Position numbers and translations under genes: made by a program. The notes under the pieces were generated by a model that was given only the letters and a program-made list of their open reading frames with translations, made no database searches and had not been told where the DNA came from. From Phaseolus vulgaris (taxonomy: Eukaryota; Streptophyta; Magnoliopsida; Fabales; Fabaceae): a stretch of 64,000 nt of DNA. The stretch spans positions 20,462,111 through 20,526,110 of the forward strand of contig NC_023754.2 in NCBI RefSeq assembly GCF_000499845.2. The letters run 5' to 3'. Positions within the stretch are counted from its first letter, which is position 1. Each line of letters begins with the position of its first letter. Positions 63,838-64,000 of this stretch are shown piece after piece.

Positions 63838-64000
63838 CTAGTAGACAATTAAAGAGTTAGAACACGTTTGTAATAATATCAGTAAAACTGTGTATTTATA
63901 AAACTGTGTATATAACCTATGATTCATATTCATTAACTCAAGAAAGTTTTGGAAAAAAATCCCAAACATTATATAAAAATAGAAGCATATTATTTGACAC

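Overview
The window is a stretch of nuclear DNA from a higher plant. It is very AT-rich, its genes are split by canonical GT-AG introns, and most of it is non-coding. A legume, probably of the Phaseolus/Vigna/soybean group, is my best guess. That rests on the look of the proteins and on dispersed repeats I associate with that group from memory, so the genus is not secure.

Layout: a heavy-metal-associated isoprenylated protein (HIPP) lies on the minus strand at 2.4-4.1 kb. An intronless ATL6/ATL31-type RING-H2 ubiquitin ligase lies on the minus strand at 8.6-9.7 kb. A gene desert of about 22 kb (9.9-32.6 kb) follows. It holds a Mutator-like MITE, a possible solo LTR, a CACTA-type MITE and a foldback element built from palindromes. 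A three-exon bHLH94/96-like transcription factor lies on the plus strand at 32.8-34.2 kb. After a second gene-poor stretch (34.6-40.6 kb, with a possible broken coding region near 36.4-37.1 kb) comes a 19-exon minus-strand gene at 40.8-49.6 kb. It encodes a sulfotransferase-like P-loop domain joined to a class IV PLP aminotransferase. A GC-rich 26-bp minisatellite of about 57 copies (52.4-54.0 kb) separates it from two tandem, apparently intact EEF2KMT/FAM86-type methyltransferase genes (54.5-57.4 and 59.5-62.1 kb, minus strand). The right edge cuts through a minus-strand GDSL esterase/lipase gene.

For the multi-exon genes I worked out splice sites by hand from reading frame, GT-AG borders and family resemblance. 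All exon sums keep frame. HIPP gives 448 aa, ATL 374 aa, bHLH 312 aa, the aminotransferase fusion 562 aa, and the methyltransferases 403 and 401 aa.

The genes do not form one pathway. Their order is informative: GDSL lipase, aminotransferase fusion, ATL6-type ligase and HIPP occur in the same order in Arabidopsis (At3g05180, At3g05190, At3g05200, At3g05220, from memory). The window therefore looks like an expanded orthologous block into which repeats, the bHLH gene and the methyltransferase pair are interleaved. The most unusual non-genic structures are the 26-bp minisatellite inside an AT-rich possible transposon and the foldback element made of 41-bp palindromic units.
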